Positions 6,543-15,252 of a stretch of 54,893 nt of DNA are shown one piece after another (positions within the stretch are counted from its first letter, which is position 1; each line of letters starts with the position of its first letter). Below the pieces are notes generated by a model. It had not been told where the DNA came from. It saw nothing but the letters and a program-made list of their open reading frames with translations, and made no database searches. The stretch spans positions 1 to 54,893 of the forward strand of contig QUBZ01000017.1 of the NCBI GenBank assembly GCA_014338005.1, written 5' to 3'. A program made the translations under genes and the position numbers. This DNA is from Chloroflexota bacterium (GTDB lineage Bacteria; Chloroflexota; Anaerolineae; Aggregatilineales; Phototrophicaceae).

Positions 6543-9500
6543 ATGACGGACGATTTTAACCAACTGCGGCCTCCGAACGATCATGACGACAGCGGCGATG
6601 AACTCGACTGGCTGTCCGACGTGCCGGAACAGCCGGGCGAAAAACTGGACGACCGGCTGGGTTTTACCGGCGAGCTGGCCTGGCGTCAGGATGTGGAAGC
6701 GGCCTTCGAGGAACAGCAGCCGGGTATGTCTGCCGAGTTCGATTGGCAGGCCGACGAAGCGCCGGACGAAAAACCCGGCGCGGACGACGATCTGCCCGAC
6801 TGGCTGACGCCCTTCGCGCAGGGGATGCCCGCGCCGGACGAACCGCCGTCTGAGGACGTGCCGCCCTGGCTGGCCGGTTTTGAGGAAGAAGCGGCAGAAG
6901 AAGCCGCGCCGGTGGGCGATGTTCCGCCCTGGCTGCGGGAGGATGCCGAGGAGACCTTCGGCCAGAGCGCCGCGCCGGAGCCGGAGGAGAGCCAGGTCAG
7001 CGGCGGCGACATCCCGCCCTGGCTGGCCGGTTTTGAGGAGGAAACAGCGGCGGAAGCCGGCGAAGTCCCGGTTGTGGACTGGCTGATGCAGCCTGCCGAA
7101 ATGCCCGATCTCAATGGGGATGATCTGTTCAGCGGGCTGGACGAGGCGCTGGGTATCGCGCCCGCCGCCGAGCCGCAGCCGCCCGCCGGATTGGACGCTT
7201 ATCTGGTCGAAGAAGTGGTCGAGGATGATTTTTTCGACCAGCCCGCCGAAGAAGAAGAACCGGCTATTGCACAGGTGGCAGCCGCCGAGCCGGAAGCGGA
7301 AGAAGAGGACTGGCTGGCCGGGCTGGATTTGACGCCCGAACCGGCTGTCGAAACCCCGGACGACTGGTTTGTCGAGGCGGAATTTGAACAGGATGTATTA
7401 GCGGATGAACCGGCGGAAGCCGGAGAACTGCCGGACTGGCTGGTCGAAGCCGCGCCGTCCGCCGAGGCGGGCGCGCCCAAAGACATTTTTGCGGAATTGG
7501 GGCTGCCGTCGCCGGAAACCGGCTATGAGTTCCTTGACCAGCCGGAAGACGAGTGGTTTGCGGAAGAACCCTCCCCCGGCGCAGCGCCCGGCTGGCTGGA
7601 AGAACTGGGCGAAGTAGACCTGACGCAGCTTGAACCGGAAGCCGAACCCGCCGACGCCGATTTCCTGGCCGAACTTCAGCCCCCCGCGCCGACTTTCGAT
7701 GCAGGCGCGTCTGCCCTGGACGACCTGGAAAGCCTGCTGGCGTCTTACGAAGCGCCGGCAGCCGACACGGGCGACCGGGCGCTGCTGGATACGCGGGTGG
7801 ATATTGACCGGCTGCTGTCCGACGAAGACCTGGAGCAGATCGCGGCGCGGCGGTCGGCCCGGCAGACGCCGGAAATCAGCCCCGATGCGCCGGAGTGGTT
7901 GAGCGAGATGGGGCTGTCGGTCGGTGCGGTGTCGGCGGCGGCCATCCTGCGTAAACAGTCGCAGGACGAGCGCCCGCTGGAAGAACTGGACGAACGGCTT
8001 TTAGCCCTTCACGAAAGCGGCCTGGAACTGACCGCCGCGCCTGAGGAAACCCCGCCTGCCGACCTGAAAAGCCTGCTGCCGGGGGTGACGCAGTTCATCC
8101 CGCCGGCCCCCATTAAAACCGGCGCGACCGGCATCGCCGGCGACCTGGCGCTGACGCCGGAACAGGCCGGCAAAGTCAGGCTGCTGCGTTCGCTGGCGGC
8201 GGTGGACGAAGAAACCGCCGGGGTCAGAATGCCGTCGGCGATTGACCTGACTTACGAAACGCCCAGTTTTGCGGACATCCTGGCCGAAGAAAGCGAAGAA
8301 GAAACACCCCTGCTGGAGGAAGCCGAACCCGCGCCTGCCGCGCGCCCAACGCGCCGCCGGGTGAAGGTCGGGCGGCTGGTGATGGCGCTGTTGATTACAG
8401 CGGCGGTTGCGCTGCCGTTTGTGTTCGGGCCGCTGCGGGTAGGCGACCTGCCGCCGCAGCAGTTCGCGCCCGGCAGCCGCCAGCAGATCGCCTTCGACCG
8501 TGTGGATGCCCTGCGCCCCGGCGACCTGGCGCTGGTGGCGGCGGAATATGGCCCGACCGGCGCGGCGGAACTGGACGGCCTGACAGAAGTCCTGCTGCGC
8601 CACATCCAGGGGCGGGGCGCGCGCCCGGTCATCATCAGCACCAACGCGCTGGGGCTGCTGCACGTCCAGGCCATCGGCCAGCAGTTGGGCGGCGGCCCGG
8701 TGCTGGTGCGTTATCTGGCCGGCGGTGTGGTAGGGCTGCGCGCTTTTGGCGGCGACGCGGCGCGCTTTCTCGCCACCGACATCAACGGGCGGGCGACCAA
8801 CCTGGACGTGGACTCGCTGCGCGATTTTGCGCTGGTGGTGGTGATCGCCGAGCGCGCCGAAGACCTGCGCGCCTGGGCGGAGCAGATCGCGCCGCTGACC
8901 GGTGCGCCGCTGGTGGCAGCATCCGGCTTTTCTGCCGCGCCGCTGGTTGAACCTTACACGCTGTCCGGCTCGCCGGGGGCGGTGGCCGGCATTCGCGGGC
9001 TGCTGGTGGGGTACGCCGACGCTTATACTTACCACGCCCGGTTAAACGCGCTGTCCCCGGCGGATATGCCGCCCCCTGCCGAAACCGCCGAGCCAACTCA
9101 AACGCCTATCCCGCCGGCGGCGGAAGCGACCGCCGCGCCTGAAGCTGCCGAATCAACGCCTGAAAGCGCCGAGGAAACCCCGGAAGCCGCCGAATCAACG
9201 CCTGAAAGCGCCGAGGAAACCCCGGAAGCCGCCGAATCAACACCTGAAAGCGCCGAAGAAACCCCGGAACCCCCGGCTGCGCCCGAACTGGTCATCTTCG
9301 GGGTGGTGCGCGCCGATCAGGCCGTTAACGTGCGCGAAGGGCCAGGACGGACGTTCACGCCGGTGGCATCGGTCAGGCCGCGCGAGCGGGTGCAGATTAT
9401 TGGCCGCAGCGGCGACAGCCTGTGGCTGTTAATCCGCCTGGAGGATGGGCGCGAGGGTTGGATTGCGTCGGACTTGATCGAGATTGCAGAGCCACCCACC

Positions 9501-9761
9501 CCCACGCCGAACGAGCCGACTCCCACCCCGGAACGGCTGGATGACCCGAACGCCATCGTGGCGCTGGTTTCCGACTCGCTCCGGTGGAGTGTGCCGGCTG
9601 CGCCGGTTGAGCAGGCCGCGTCCACGCCCGCGCCGGCGCTGCGTTACGGGGCGGAACGCTGGTACGGCATGACCCTGGGGTTGATCGTCATCATCGCCGT
9701 GATCGCGCTGGGGACGGTGGGGACGATTTTTGGCAGCCTGTTCAGAAGGAGACGGCGTTGA
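6543..9761 (+). CDS. Giant acidic membrane-anchored protein with WL motifs and SH3b domain
   Basis: A 1072-residue protein. Residues 1-600 are very acidic, low-complexity and probably disordered, with about a dozen spaced acidic-Pro/Asp-Trp-Leu motifs (VPPWLAGF, IPPWLAGF, LPDWLTPF, APEWLSEM). A basic membrane segment (RRVKVGRLVMALLITAAVAL) follows near residues 605-625. A folded domain of about 220 residues (RPGDLALVAAEYGPTGAAEL onward) then faces the outside. After Pro/Thr/Glu repeats comes a bacterial SH3 domain (QAVNVREGPGRTFTPVASV), and the protein ends with a second membrane helix and RRRRR. It overlaps the next gene. The repeated Trp-Leu motifs look like docking sites on the cytoplasmic side and the SH3b like a wall-binding part; the bridging role is inferred. 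Confidence 0.7.
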   Translation: MTDDFNQLRPPNDHDDSGDELDWLSDVPEQPGEKLDDRLGFTGELAWRQDVEAAFEEQQPGMSAEFDWQADEAPDEKPGADDDLPDWLTPFAQGMPAPDEPPSEDVPPWLAGFEEEAAEEAAPVGDVPPWLREDAEETFGQSAAPEPEESQVSGGDIPPWLAGFEEETAAEAGEVPVVDWLMQPAEMPDLNGDDLFSGLDEALGIAPAAEPQPPAGLDAYLVEEVVEDDFFDQPAEEEEPAIAQVAAAEPEAEEEDWLAGLDLTPEPAVETPDDWFVEAEFEQDVLADEPAEAGELPDWLVEAAPSAEAGAPKDIFAELGLPSPETGYEFLDQPEDEWFAEEPSPGAAPGWLEELGEVDLTQLEPEAEPADADFLAELQPPAPTFDAGASALDDLESLLASYEAPAADTGDRALLDTRVDIDRLLSDEDLEQIAARRSARQTPEISPDAPEWLSEMGLSVGAVSAAAILRKQSQDERPLEELDERLLALHESGLELTAAPEETPPADLKSLLPGVTQFIPPAPIKTGATGIAGDLALTPEQAGKVRLLRSLAAVDEETAGVRMPSAIDLTYETPSFADILAEESEEETPLLEEAEPAPAARPTRRRVKVGRLVMALLITAAVALPFVFGPLRVGDLPPQQFAPGSRQQIAFDRVDALRPGDLALVAAEYGPTGAAELDGLTEVLLRHIQGRGARPVIISTNALGLLHVQAIGQQLGGGPVLVRYLAGGVVGLRAFGGDAARFLATDINGRATNLDVDSLRDFALVVVIAERAEDLRAWAEQIAPLTGAPLVAASGFSAAPLVEPYTLSGSPGAVAGIRGLLVGYADAYTYHARLNALSPADMPPPAETAEPTQTPIPPAAEATAAPEAAESTPESAEETPEAAESTPESAEETPEAAESTPESAEETPEPPAAPELVIFGVVRADQAVNVREGPGRTFTPVASVRPRERVQIIGRSGDSLWLLIRLEDGREGWIASDLIEIAEPPTPTPNEPTPTPERLDDPNAIVALVSDSLRWSVPAAPVEQAASTPAPALRYGAERWYGMTLGLIVIIAVIALGTVGTIFGSLFRRRRR
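9138..9263 (+). repeat. Three tandem 42-bp units inside the acidic protein gene
   Basis: Three nearly identical 42-base units encode PEAAESTPESAEET. The first two differ at two bases (9138-9179 versus 9180-9221) and the third at two more. They lie in the linker between the extracytoplasmic domain and the SH3b domain, so copy number probably varies linker length. Confidence 0.85.
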
Positions 9762-10405
9762 ACGCGGAACAGATCGGACTGTGGGCGGGTTTTGTCTTCA
9801 CGCTGATGATCTTCAGCTACATCCTGGGCGATAACATCCTGTACCGGCTGGCGGTGTACGTGTTCGCCGGCCTGGCGGCGGGTTATATCACGCTGGTGAC
9901 GGTGGAGGGTGTGCTGCTGCCCTGGCTGCGCGGCACGCTGCTGTCGCCGGATGCTGTCGGTGTGGGTGGGCAAATTCTGGGCATTGTGCCGTTTGTGCTG
10001 GGGCTGCTGCTGCTGTTAAAAGGTTCGCCCCGGCTGGGGCCGCTGGGCAACATCGCCATCGCTTTTATCGTGGCGATCGGCACGGCGGTGGCGCTGGTCG
10101 GCGCGATCACCGGGACGCTGCTGCCGCTGGCCGCCGCGACCGGCAGCGGCGTGCGGATTGACCTGGTGAACGGTTTTTTGATTTTCATCGGCATCAGCAG
10201 CACACTGGTTTATTTCCAGTATTTAGCGCGGCGGCAGCCGGGCGGCGAGGTGCGCCGGGGGCTGGTCGTGCGGGCGATTGGCGCGCTCGGCCAGGGCGTG
10301 GTGGTGGTCACGCTGGGGGCGATTTACGCCGGGGCGATTTTGACCAGTCTGACGATTTTTAGCGAGCGAATCGGCTTCATCCTGGCGCGGATCACGGGGG
10401 GATAA
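9758..10405 (+). CDS. Polytopic membrane protein
   Basis: A 215-residue protein with six or seven hydrophobic segments (LWAGFVFTLMIFSYILG, LAVYVFAGLAAGYITLV, ILGIVPFVLGLLLLL, NIAIAFIVAIGTAVALVGAI and others). It starts with TTG: AAGGAG at 9746-9751 is placed six bases before it and the start overlaps the TGA of the acidic protein gene, a translational-coupling arrangement. A cytoplasmic basic loop (ARRQPGGEVRRG) lies before the last two segments. No family is recognised. Its place between the giant anchored protein and the ASKHA ATPase suggests it is the membrane partner of the latter. Confidence 0.65.
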   Translation: MNAEQIGLWAGFVFTLMIFSYILGDNILYRLAVYVFAGLAAGYITLVTVEGVLLPWLRGTLLSPDAVGVGGQILGIVPFVLGLLLLLKGSPRLGPLGNIAIAFIVAIGTAVALVGAITGTLLPLAAATGSGVRIDLVNGFLIFIGISSTLVYFQYLARRQPGGEVRRGLVVRAIGALGQGVVVVTLGAIYAGAILTSLTIFSERIGFILARITGG

Positions 10406-10408
10406 ACG

Positions 10409-12319
10409 ATGGCGGGTTCGATCTTGGCGGTAGACTTCGGCAACGTAAGCACCCGCGCCGTATTGATTGATCTGGTCGAGGGCAGCTACCGGCTGATCGC
10501 CCGGTCGTCCACGCGCACCACGCTGGATTTCCCCGCCGGCGACGTGCGGGTGGGGCTGCGGCGGGCGGTCGAACGGCTGACGGACGTGACCGGGCGCAAG
10601 CTGGCGACCCCCGACGGGCGAATCATCACGCCGGAGCAGCCCGACCGCTCCGGGGTAGATCATTTTGTCGCCACGACCAGCACCGGGCGACCGCTGCGGA
10701 CGGCCATCCTGGGGCTTGTGCCGGACGTAAGCATCGCCAGCAGTTTACGCGCCGCCGCTGGGACTTATGTGCAGATCGTGGAGACACTGAGCCTGGACGA
10801 CCGGCGTTCCGACGAAGACCGCCTGAATGCCCTGCTCGCCAGCCAGCCGGACTTGATTTTTATCGCCGGCGGGACGGAATACGGCGCGCGCGAGCCGGTG
10901 TTAAAGCTGGCCTCCCTGGCGCGGCTGGCGGTTCAACTGGTGCAGCAGGGCGGCAACAAACCGGCGGTGTTATATGCCGGCAACAGTGATCTGTCGCCGC
11001 AGATTCGCGCCCTGTTCGAGCGGCTGACGCCGGTATTCGTCGCCCCCAACGTGCGGCCTTCGCTGGACGAAGAACAATTAGAGGCGGCGCAGCTTCAGCT
11101 TGCGCGCGCTTTTGACGCGCGGCAGGCGCGGCGCGGCGGCGGCTTCGAGGCGGTAGGCGGTATGACGCAGCTCGGCGTGATGCCGACGGCGCAGGGTTAC
11201 GATCTGATCGTGGATTACCTGGGCAAAACCATTCCGGGCGACGTGCTGGCGCTGGACATCGGCAGCGCGGCCAGCACACTGTCGGTTTCGATCAACCGGC
11301 AGGTGACGACCACCATTCGCACCGACATCGGCCTGGGACACAGCGCCGAAAGCCTGCTGGAACTGGTGGGCGAAGCGGCAGTGGAGCGGTGGCTGCCGTT
11401 CGCGCCCGGCAAAAACCAGCTTCGCCATTATACGCTTAACAAAACGCTGCGCCCGGTGACCGTGCCGGAAACCCTGAAAGGGCTGTACATGGAACATGGC
11501 CTGCTGCGGGCCGGCGCGCGGGCGCTGCTGGAGGCGGCGCGCCCCACCTGGCCGGGCGTCCGCGCGGGGGCGCAGCCGTCCTTTGGCCTCATCATCGGCG
11601 CGGGCGCGGCCCTGACGCGCACCGGACACCCCGGTTATAACGCGCTGCTGCTGCTGGACGCGGTGCAGCCGACCGGCGCGGCGGCGCTGATGGCCGACTC
11701 AAACGGGCTGGTGGCGGCGCTGGGGGCGCTGGCCCCCGTCAACCCGGAAGCGGTTGTGCAGGTGCTGGACAGTTTGAGCCTGGAACGCATGGGGATGTGT
11801 TTCAGCGCCAGCGGTTATCCCGCGCTCGGCAAAACGGCGCTTAAGGTCAAAATCACCACCCCGGACGGCCACACCCGCCGCCACGAAGTCGCCGGTGGGC
11901 ATATCTGGGTGTATCCTCTCAGCGCCGGGCAGACCGTCCGCGTTGAGGTGAGCGCCGGTCGCGGGCTGAAGATCGGTGGCCGCGCCCGGCTGCGGACGGA
12001 AGCCGAGGGCGGGTTGGTCGGGTTGATCTTCGACGCGCGCGGGCGACCGCTGCCCCTGGCGGACAGCCCGGAGGGCCGGGCGGCGCAGATGCCGCTGTGG
12101 GTGTCGGAAATCACCGGCGACCCGCTGCGAGAGATCACGGACGCGGGCGAAGAATTTGCAGAGGCCGGCACGCGCGCCGAGCCGTCCCGTCCGGGGCGCG
12201 CCAGGTCGCTGAAGACGCTGAAGCCGATTCGTGAGCGAGGCCGCCGCCGTACCGCGCCGCCGGAATTCGACGAATCGGAAGATGATACGCTGGACGAGCT
12301 GGACAAACTGCGGCAGTAG
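10409..12319 (+). CDS. MutL-like ASKHA ATPase (glutamate mutase L family)
   Basis: A 636-residue protein related to MutL, the ASKHA-fold ATPase first seen beside clostridial glutamate mutase. Visible nucleotide motifs are phosphate-1 (ILAVDFGNVSTRAVLID), phosphate-2 (VLALDIGSAASTLSVSI) and the adenosine motif (LIIGAGAALTRTG). The first ~460 residues match the usual family length. A beta-rich domain (about 470-560) and a basic, Glu-rich tail (ARSLKTLKPIRERGRRR) are added here. No mutase subunit is in the window; instead it sits between membrane and surface genes, so an ATP-driven, FtsA/PilM-like assembly role is more plausible than B12 enzyme repair. That function is inference; the fold is well supported. 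Confidence 0.75.
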   Translation: MAGSILAVDFGNVSTRAVLIDLVEGSYRLIARSSTRTTLDFPAGDVRVGLRRAVERLTDVTGRKLATPDGRIITPEQPDRSGVDHFVATTSTGRPLRTAILGLVPDVSIASSLRAAAGTYVQIVETLSLDDRRSDEDRLNALLASQPDLIFIAGGTEYGAREPVLKLASLARLAVQLVQQGGNKPAVLYAGNSDLSPQIRALFERLTPVFVAPNVRPSLDEEQLEAAQLQLARAFDARQARRGGGFEAVGGMTQLGVMPTAQGYDLIVDYLGKTIPGDVLALDIGSAASTLSVSINRQVTTTIRTDIGLGHSAESLLELVGEAAVERWLPFAPGKNQLRHYTLNKTLRPVTVPETLKGLYMEHGLLRAGARALLEAARPTWPGVRAGAQPSFGLIIGAGAALTRTGHPGYNALLLLDAVQPTGAAALMADSNGLVAALGALAPVNPEAVVQVLDSLSLERMGMCFSASGYPALGKTALKVKITTPDGHTRRHEVAGGHIWVYPLSAGQTVRVEVSAGRGLKIGGRARLRTEAEGGLVGLIFDARGRPLPLADSPEGRAAQMPLWVSEITGDPLREITDAGEEFAEAGTRAEPSRPGRARSLKTLKPIRERGRRRTAPPEFDESEDDTLDELDKLRQ

Positions 12320-12340
12320 CCGGCATCGAGAGGGCTGACC

Positions 12341-13411
12341 ATGCTGTTTTATCCTGACCAGCGGCACATGCTGGATTTAACCACCATCCGCCGGGAGCGG
12401 CTGCTGCCCGCCGAGGCGTTGGGCGGCGTGGAAGTCGCCGAAGGGGTGGGCGTCAACCTGCGCGACATTGTGGCGCGCGGCTCGGTCCCGTCGCGTTATG
12501 TGATGGTGCCGGCGGCGGAATTTTTCCGCCTTAAGTCCCCCGCCGACCTGGAAGACCTGCTGAACGTGCAGCCTGGCAGCGCCGTCGAAAAAGGCGCGGC
12601 GCTGGCGACCCACAAAAACCGGCGGTTGCTTTCGCCGGTGGAGGGCGTGGTAGCCTACATCGGGGAGGGCCTGATCGTCATCCAGCAGTCCCCGCGCGAG
12701 GTGGTGGTCGAGGCCGGCCTGGAAGGCCAGGTCATCAGCCTGATAGCGGGGCGCGGTGTGGTCATCGAAGCCGCCGGCGCGCTGCTGCAAGGCGTGTGGG
12801 GCAACAACCGCCGCGCGGTTGGCGTGCTGCGCCTGGAGCCAGAAGACGGCATCGAAACCATCGAGGGCGACGAACTGAATACCCTCTACCGGGGCGCGGT
12901 CGTCGTCACGCGGCGCCCCCTGCGGGAAACCGGGCTGCTCATCATGGAAGACCAGGGGTTTGTCGGCATCATCGCCCCCAGCATGGAGGCGGATTTGATC
13001 GAACCGGCGCTCAACGCCGGCGGCGCGATCATGCTGACGGAGGGTTTCGGCAGCACCCGGATGAGCGCCACCATCGCCGCCATGCTGACCGGTTTTGTCG
13101 GGCGGCAGGCCACGCTGGATGCTTTTTTGCCCAATCGTTGGGAAGCGCGGCGGCCAGAGGTTATTATTAATCCGGCATCGCGGAGCGGCGGGCGACCGCC
13201 GCGCCCCAACCCGGACCTGGCGCTCCAGATCGGTACGCAGGTTCGGTTAACGCGCGCGCCCAATGCCGGGCAGGTGGGCAAAGTGGTCAATTTGCCAAAA
13301 ACGCCCTATCTGTTAGACAATGGACTGCGAGTGCGGTGCGCGCAGGTGGAGCTGCTGACCGGCGAGCGGGTGATGACGCCGCTGGTTAACCTGGAAGTGT
13401 TTGGTCGCTAA
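12341..13411 (+). CDS. KOW-like C-terminal domain protein paired with the ASKHA ATPase
   Basis: A 356-residue soluble protein. The C-terminal ~70 residues (LQIGTQVRLTRAPNAGQVG, then KVVNLPKTPYLLDNGLRV) have the KOW/SH3-like pattern with the conserved Gly-Lys-Val turn. The N-terminal 280 residues are Val/Gly/Ile-rich beta sequence (GVEVAEGVGVNLRDIVARG; LLSPVEGVVAYIGEGLIVI) recalling lipoyl/biotinyl-like or barrel-sandwich folds, but no AMKM motif is present. It lies 21 bp after the ATPase gene in the same direction. No family name is recalled with certainty. Its fixed place next to the MutL-like protein suggests that they act together. Confidence 0.65.
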   Translation: MLFYPDQRHMLDLTTIRRERLLPAEALGGVEVAEGVGVNLRDIVARGSVPSRYVMVPAAEFFRLKSPADLEDLLNVQPGSAVEKGAALATHKNRRLLSPVEGVVAYIGEGLIVIQQSPREVVVEAGLEGQVISLIAGRGVVIEAAGALLQGVWGNNRRAVGVLRLEPEDGIETIEGDELNTLYRGAVVVTRRPLRETGLLIMEDQGFVGIIAPSMEADLIEPALNAGGAIMLTEGFGSTRMSATIAAMLTGFVGRQATLDAFLPNRWEARRPEVIINPASRSGGRPPRPNPDLALQIGTQVRLTRAPNAGQVGKVVNLPKTPYLLDNGLRVRCAQVELLTGERVMTPLVNLEVFGR

Positions 13412-13443
13412 CGGCAGGCGCCTCGAACCAGAGGGGAGAAGAC

Positions 13444-14295
13444 ATGACTTTCAACCGACGAGACCTGGAAGACGACGATTTTAATTTCGACGACTTCGGC
13501 GACGAAGCGGACGATAACGGTGGAACGTTTGATTTTGGCGATGAGCCGGAGGACATCGGCCTGGATGATGAGCAGGGCTTCAATTTTGAAGAAGATATGC
13601 CGCTCATCGAAGAAGAAGGCGAGGAAGGCGGCGGCCCAAACCGCACCTTTATCATCATCGCCGCTTTGATGATCGGCCTGTTTGTCATCGGCCTGATCGT
13701 CGTTCTGGTGCTGGTGTCCCGCCCGCAGGCCCCCACGCCCACGCAGTTAACGGCTACCTTTATCGTGCAGCAGAACGCGACCGTCGAGGCGCAGTTGTTC
13801 GCCACGCAAACCGCCGCCGTCATCATCGCCCAGCAGATGACCGAAACGGCTGCTGTGCCGCCGACCGATACGCCGCTGCCGACCGATACGCCGTTCCCAA
13901 CGCCGACCGATACGCCTACGCTCGACCCGACCGAACTGGCCGCGCAAGCTTTACAGACCCAGACGGCTTTAGAGCTGACGCAGACGGCGGAATTTTTGCT
14001 GACGCCGCCCACGCAGGAGGCGCTGGGGCCGAGCGACGTGGCGCTGACCGCCACCGCGCTGGCGATTTTGTTGGCCCCGCCCACCCCCGGACAGGGGGGC
14101 GGCGAGGTGACGCCCACACCGGAAGGTTTCGTGCCGACGCCCGGCGTGGTTGTGCCGACGGCGCTTCCGCAAACCGGCTTCTTCGATGATCTGGCGGCGG
14201 GCGGCTCGAACATGGGGGCCTTCGCGCTGATGGCGCTGGGGCTGCTGGCCGTGATCGTCGTCTCGCGGCGGCTGCGCGCCACCGGCGATAAATAA
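13444..14295 (+). CDS. Anchored surface protein with Thr/Pro stalk and LPQTG-type C-terminus
   Basis: A 283-residue protein. Residues 1-65 are strongly acidic (DFGDEADDNGGTFDFGDEPED) and cytoplasmic. A membrane helix follows (TFIIIAALMIGLFVIGLIVV), then an extracytoplasmic Thr/Pro/Ala stalk with PTDTP repeats. The C-terminus has LPQTG at residues 241-245, a Gly/Ala linker, a hydrophobic segment (AFALMALGLLAVIVV) and a basic tail (SRRLRATGDK): the layout of a sortase sorting signal. No sortase is in the window. The acidic head is similar in style to that of the giant acidic protein, suggesting a shared partner. It is the last gene of the operon; a terminator follows. Confidence 0.7.
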   Translation: MTFNRRDLEDDDFNFDDFGDEADDNGGTFDFGDEPEDIGLDDEQGFNFEEDMPLIEEEGEEGGGPNRTFIIIAALMIGLFVIGLIVVLVLVSRPQAPTPTQLTATFIVQQNATVEAQLFATQTAAVIIAQQMTETAAVPPTDTPLPTDTPFPTPTDTPTLDPTELAAQALQTQTALELTQTAEFLLTPPTQEALGPSDVALTATALAILLAPPTPGQGGGEVTPTPEGFVPTPGVVVPTALPQTGFFDDLAAGGSNMGAFALMALGLLAVIVVSRRLRATGDK

Positions 14296-14328
14296 ACCCG
14301 CCGGTTGAATTGTCCTGATGACCACCCG

Positions 14329-14363
14329 CAGGGGGGAGGTTTGCCTCGCCCCCTGTTTGTTAT
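14329..14363 (+). terminator. Intrinsic terminator ending the membrane operon
   Basis: CAGGGGG at 14329-14335 pairs with CCCCCTG at 14349-14355, continued by GAGG/CCTC inside with one bulged G, then TGTTTGTTATT. It lies between convergent genes and its T-rich side serves the plus strand. Confidence 0.7.
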
Positions 14364-14387
14364 TCCCGCCTTGACCGGTCTGGCCGC

Positions 14388-14813
14388 TTAACGGAAGATG
14401 GCGTCCACCGCCACCTTCAGCGGCAGGATTTTGACGATCACGCGCGTTTCGCGTTCCCGCTGTTCAACCGGATAGATGTCGCCGTAAAAATGCCGTTTGC
14501 CGGTGTACAGCCGCGTCAGCCGGTCGGCGTGGGCTTCAGCGCCCTCGGCGGTCATCTCCACGACCGTTCCGCGCACTTCAATCCAGCGGCTGCCGTCGCG
14601 GGGGTCAATCACCAGCAGCGTCACACGCGGGTTGGCACGCATGTTGCGCCCCTTCTGGCGTTCGAGCGTGGTATTTACCAGCACGTGCTGGCCGTCGTAG
14701 TCCGTCCAGACGATGCTGTTCTGCGGCTGGCCGTCCGGCATCACCGTTGTCAGCACGCCATGAACGGGTTCGACCAGCAGGTCGCAGTGGGATTCCGGGA
14801 TAGGTTCGCCCAT
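14388..14813 (-). CDS. PPOX-class (F420- or FMN-dependent) oxidoreductase, copy 1
   Basis: A 141-residue split-barrel flavin protein of the pyridoxamine-phosphate-oxidase superfamily. Marks are VLTTVMPDGQPQNSIVWTD near the start, NMRANPRVTLLVIDP in the middle and the WIEVRGTVVEMT strand. Members of this size in Chloroflexota and Actinobacteria often use F420 or FMN to reduce small substrates; which one cannot be told here. It is a paralogue of the gene 13 bp upstream (14827-15252), sharing the P-N/D-GQPQ, NMR-NPRV-LLV and RG-VVEMT blocks, so the two come from a tandem duplication and are probably cotranscribed. Confidence 0.8.
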   Translation of the reverse strand: MGEPIPESHCDLLVEPVHGVLTTVMPDGQPQNSIVWTDYDGQHVLVNTTLERQKGRNMRANPRVTLLVIDPRDGSRWIEVRGTVVEMTAEGAEAHADRLTRLYTGKRHFYGDIYPVEQRERETRVIVKILPLKVAVDAIFR

Positions 14814-14826
14814 TGTCGTTTATCCT

Positions 14827-15252
14827 TTATCCTTCGGCCCGGATGCGGGTCGGCCTGATGATGATTTTGACGGGTTGATACCGCGCCGACAGTTCCGCAG
14901 GCACGGAATCGCCGAAAAAGCGGGCATCCGGTTTTTTCATGTACAGGCGCGTTAGTTCGTCCAGGTGTTCGAGCGCGCCGGCTTCGGTCATCTCCACCAC
15001 CAGGCCGCGAATTTCGATGTTCCGCAGCGGGCTGCGCGGATCATAAACCAGCAGCGAAACGCGCGGGTTCAGCCGCATGTTTTTTTCTTTCCGAAAACCG
15101 CGCATGGTGTTGATGAGGATGTCGTCGCCGGCAGCATTACACCATACCGGCGTGGTCTGCGGCTGGCCGTTCGGCATCATGGTCGTCAGCGCCGCGTTGT
15201 ACGGCCCTTCGATTAAATCCCGGTGGGTTTCTGGAATCGCAGTCGTCGCCAC
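14827..15252 (-). CDS. PPOX-class (F420- or FMN-dependent) oxidoreductase, copy 2
   Basis: A 141-residue split-barrel flavin protein with the same family blocks as its downstream neighbour: ALTTMMPNGQPQTTPVWCN, NMRLNPRVSLLVYDP and IEIRGLVVEMT. It has the same length, and the two differ mainly in the cofactor-side loop (RGFRKEKNMR here, LERQKGRNMR there) and in the C-terminal third. These differences suggest different substrates after duplication. It is first in the two-gene unit on the minus strand, with AAGGAT before the ATG. The cofactor (FMN or F420) is not decidable from sequence alone. Confidence 0.8.
   Translation of the reverse strand: MATTAIPETHRDLIEGPYNAALTTMMPNGQPQTTPVWCNAAGDDILINTMRGFRKEKNMRLNPRVSLLVYDPRSPLRNIEIRGLVVEMTEAGALEHLDELTRLYMKKPDARFFGDSVPAELSARYQPVKIIIRPTRIRAEG

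Noticed and set aside
10409..12319. DNA-mismatch-repair MutL as a name for this gene
   Set aside because: The protein has ASKHA motifs of the glutamate-mutase MutL family and not the GHKL ATPase of mismatch-repair MutL; the names only coincide.
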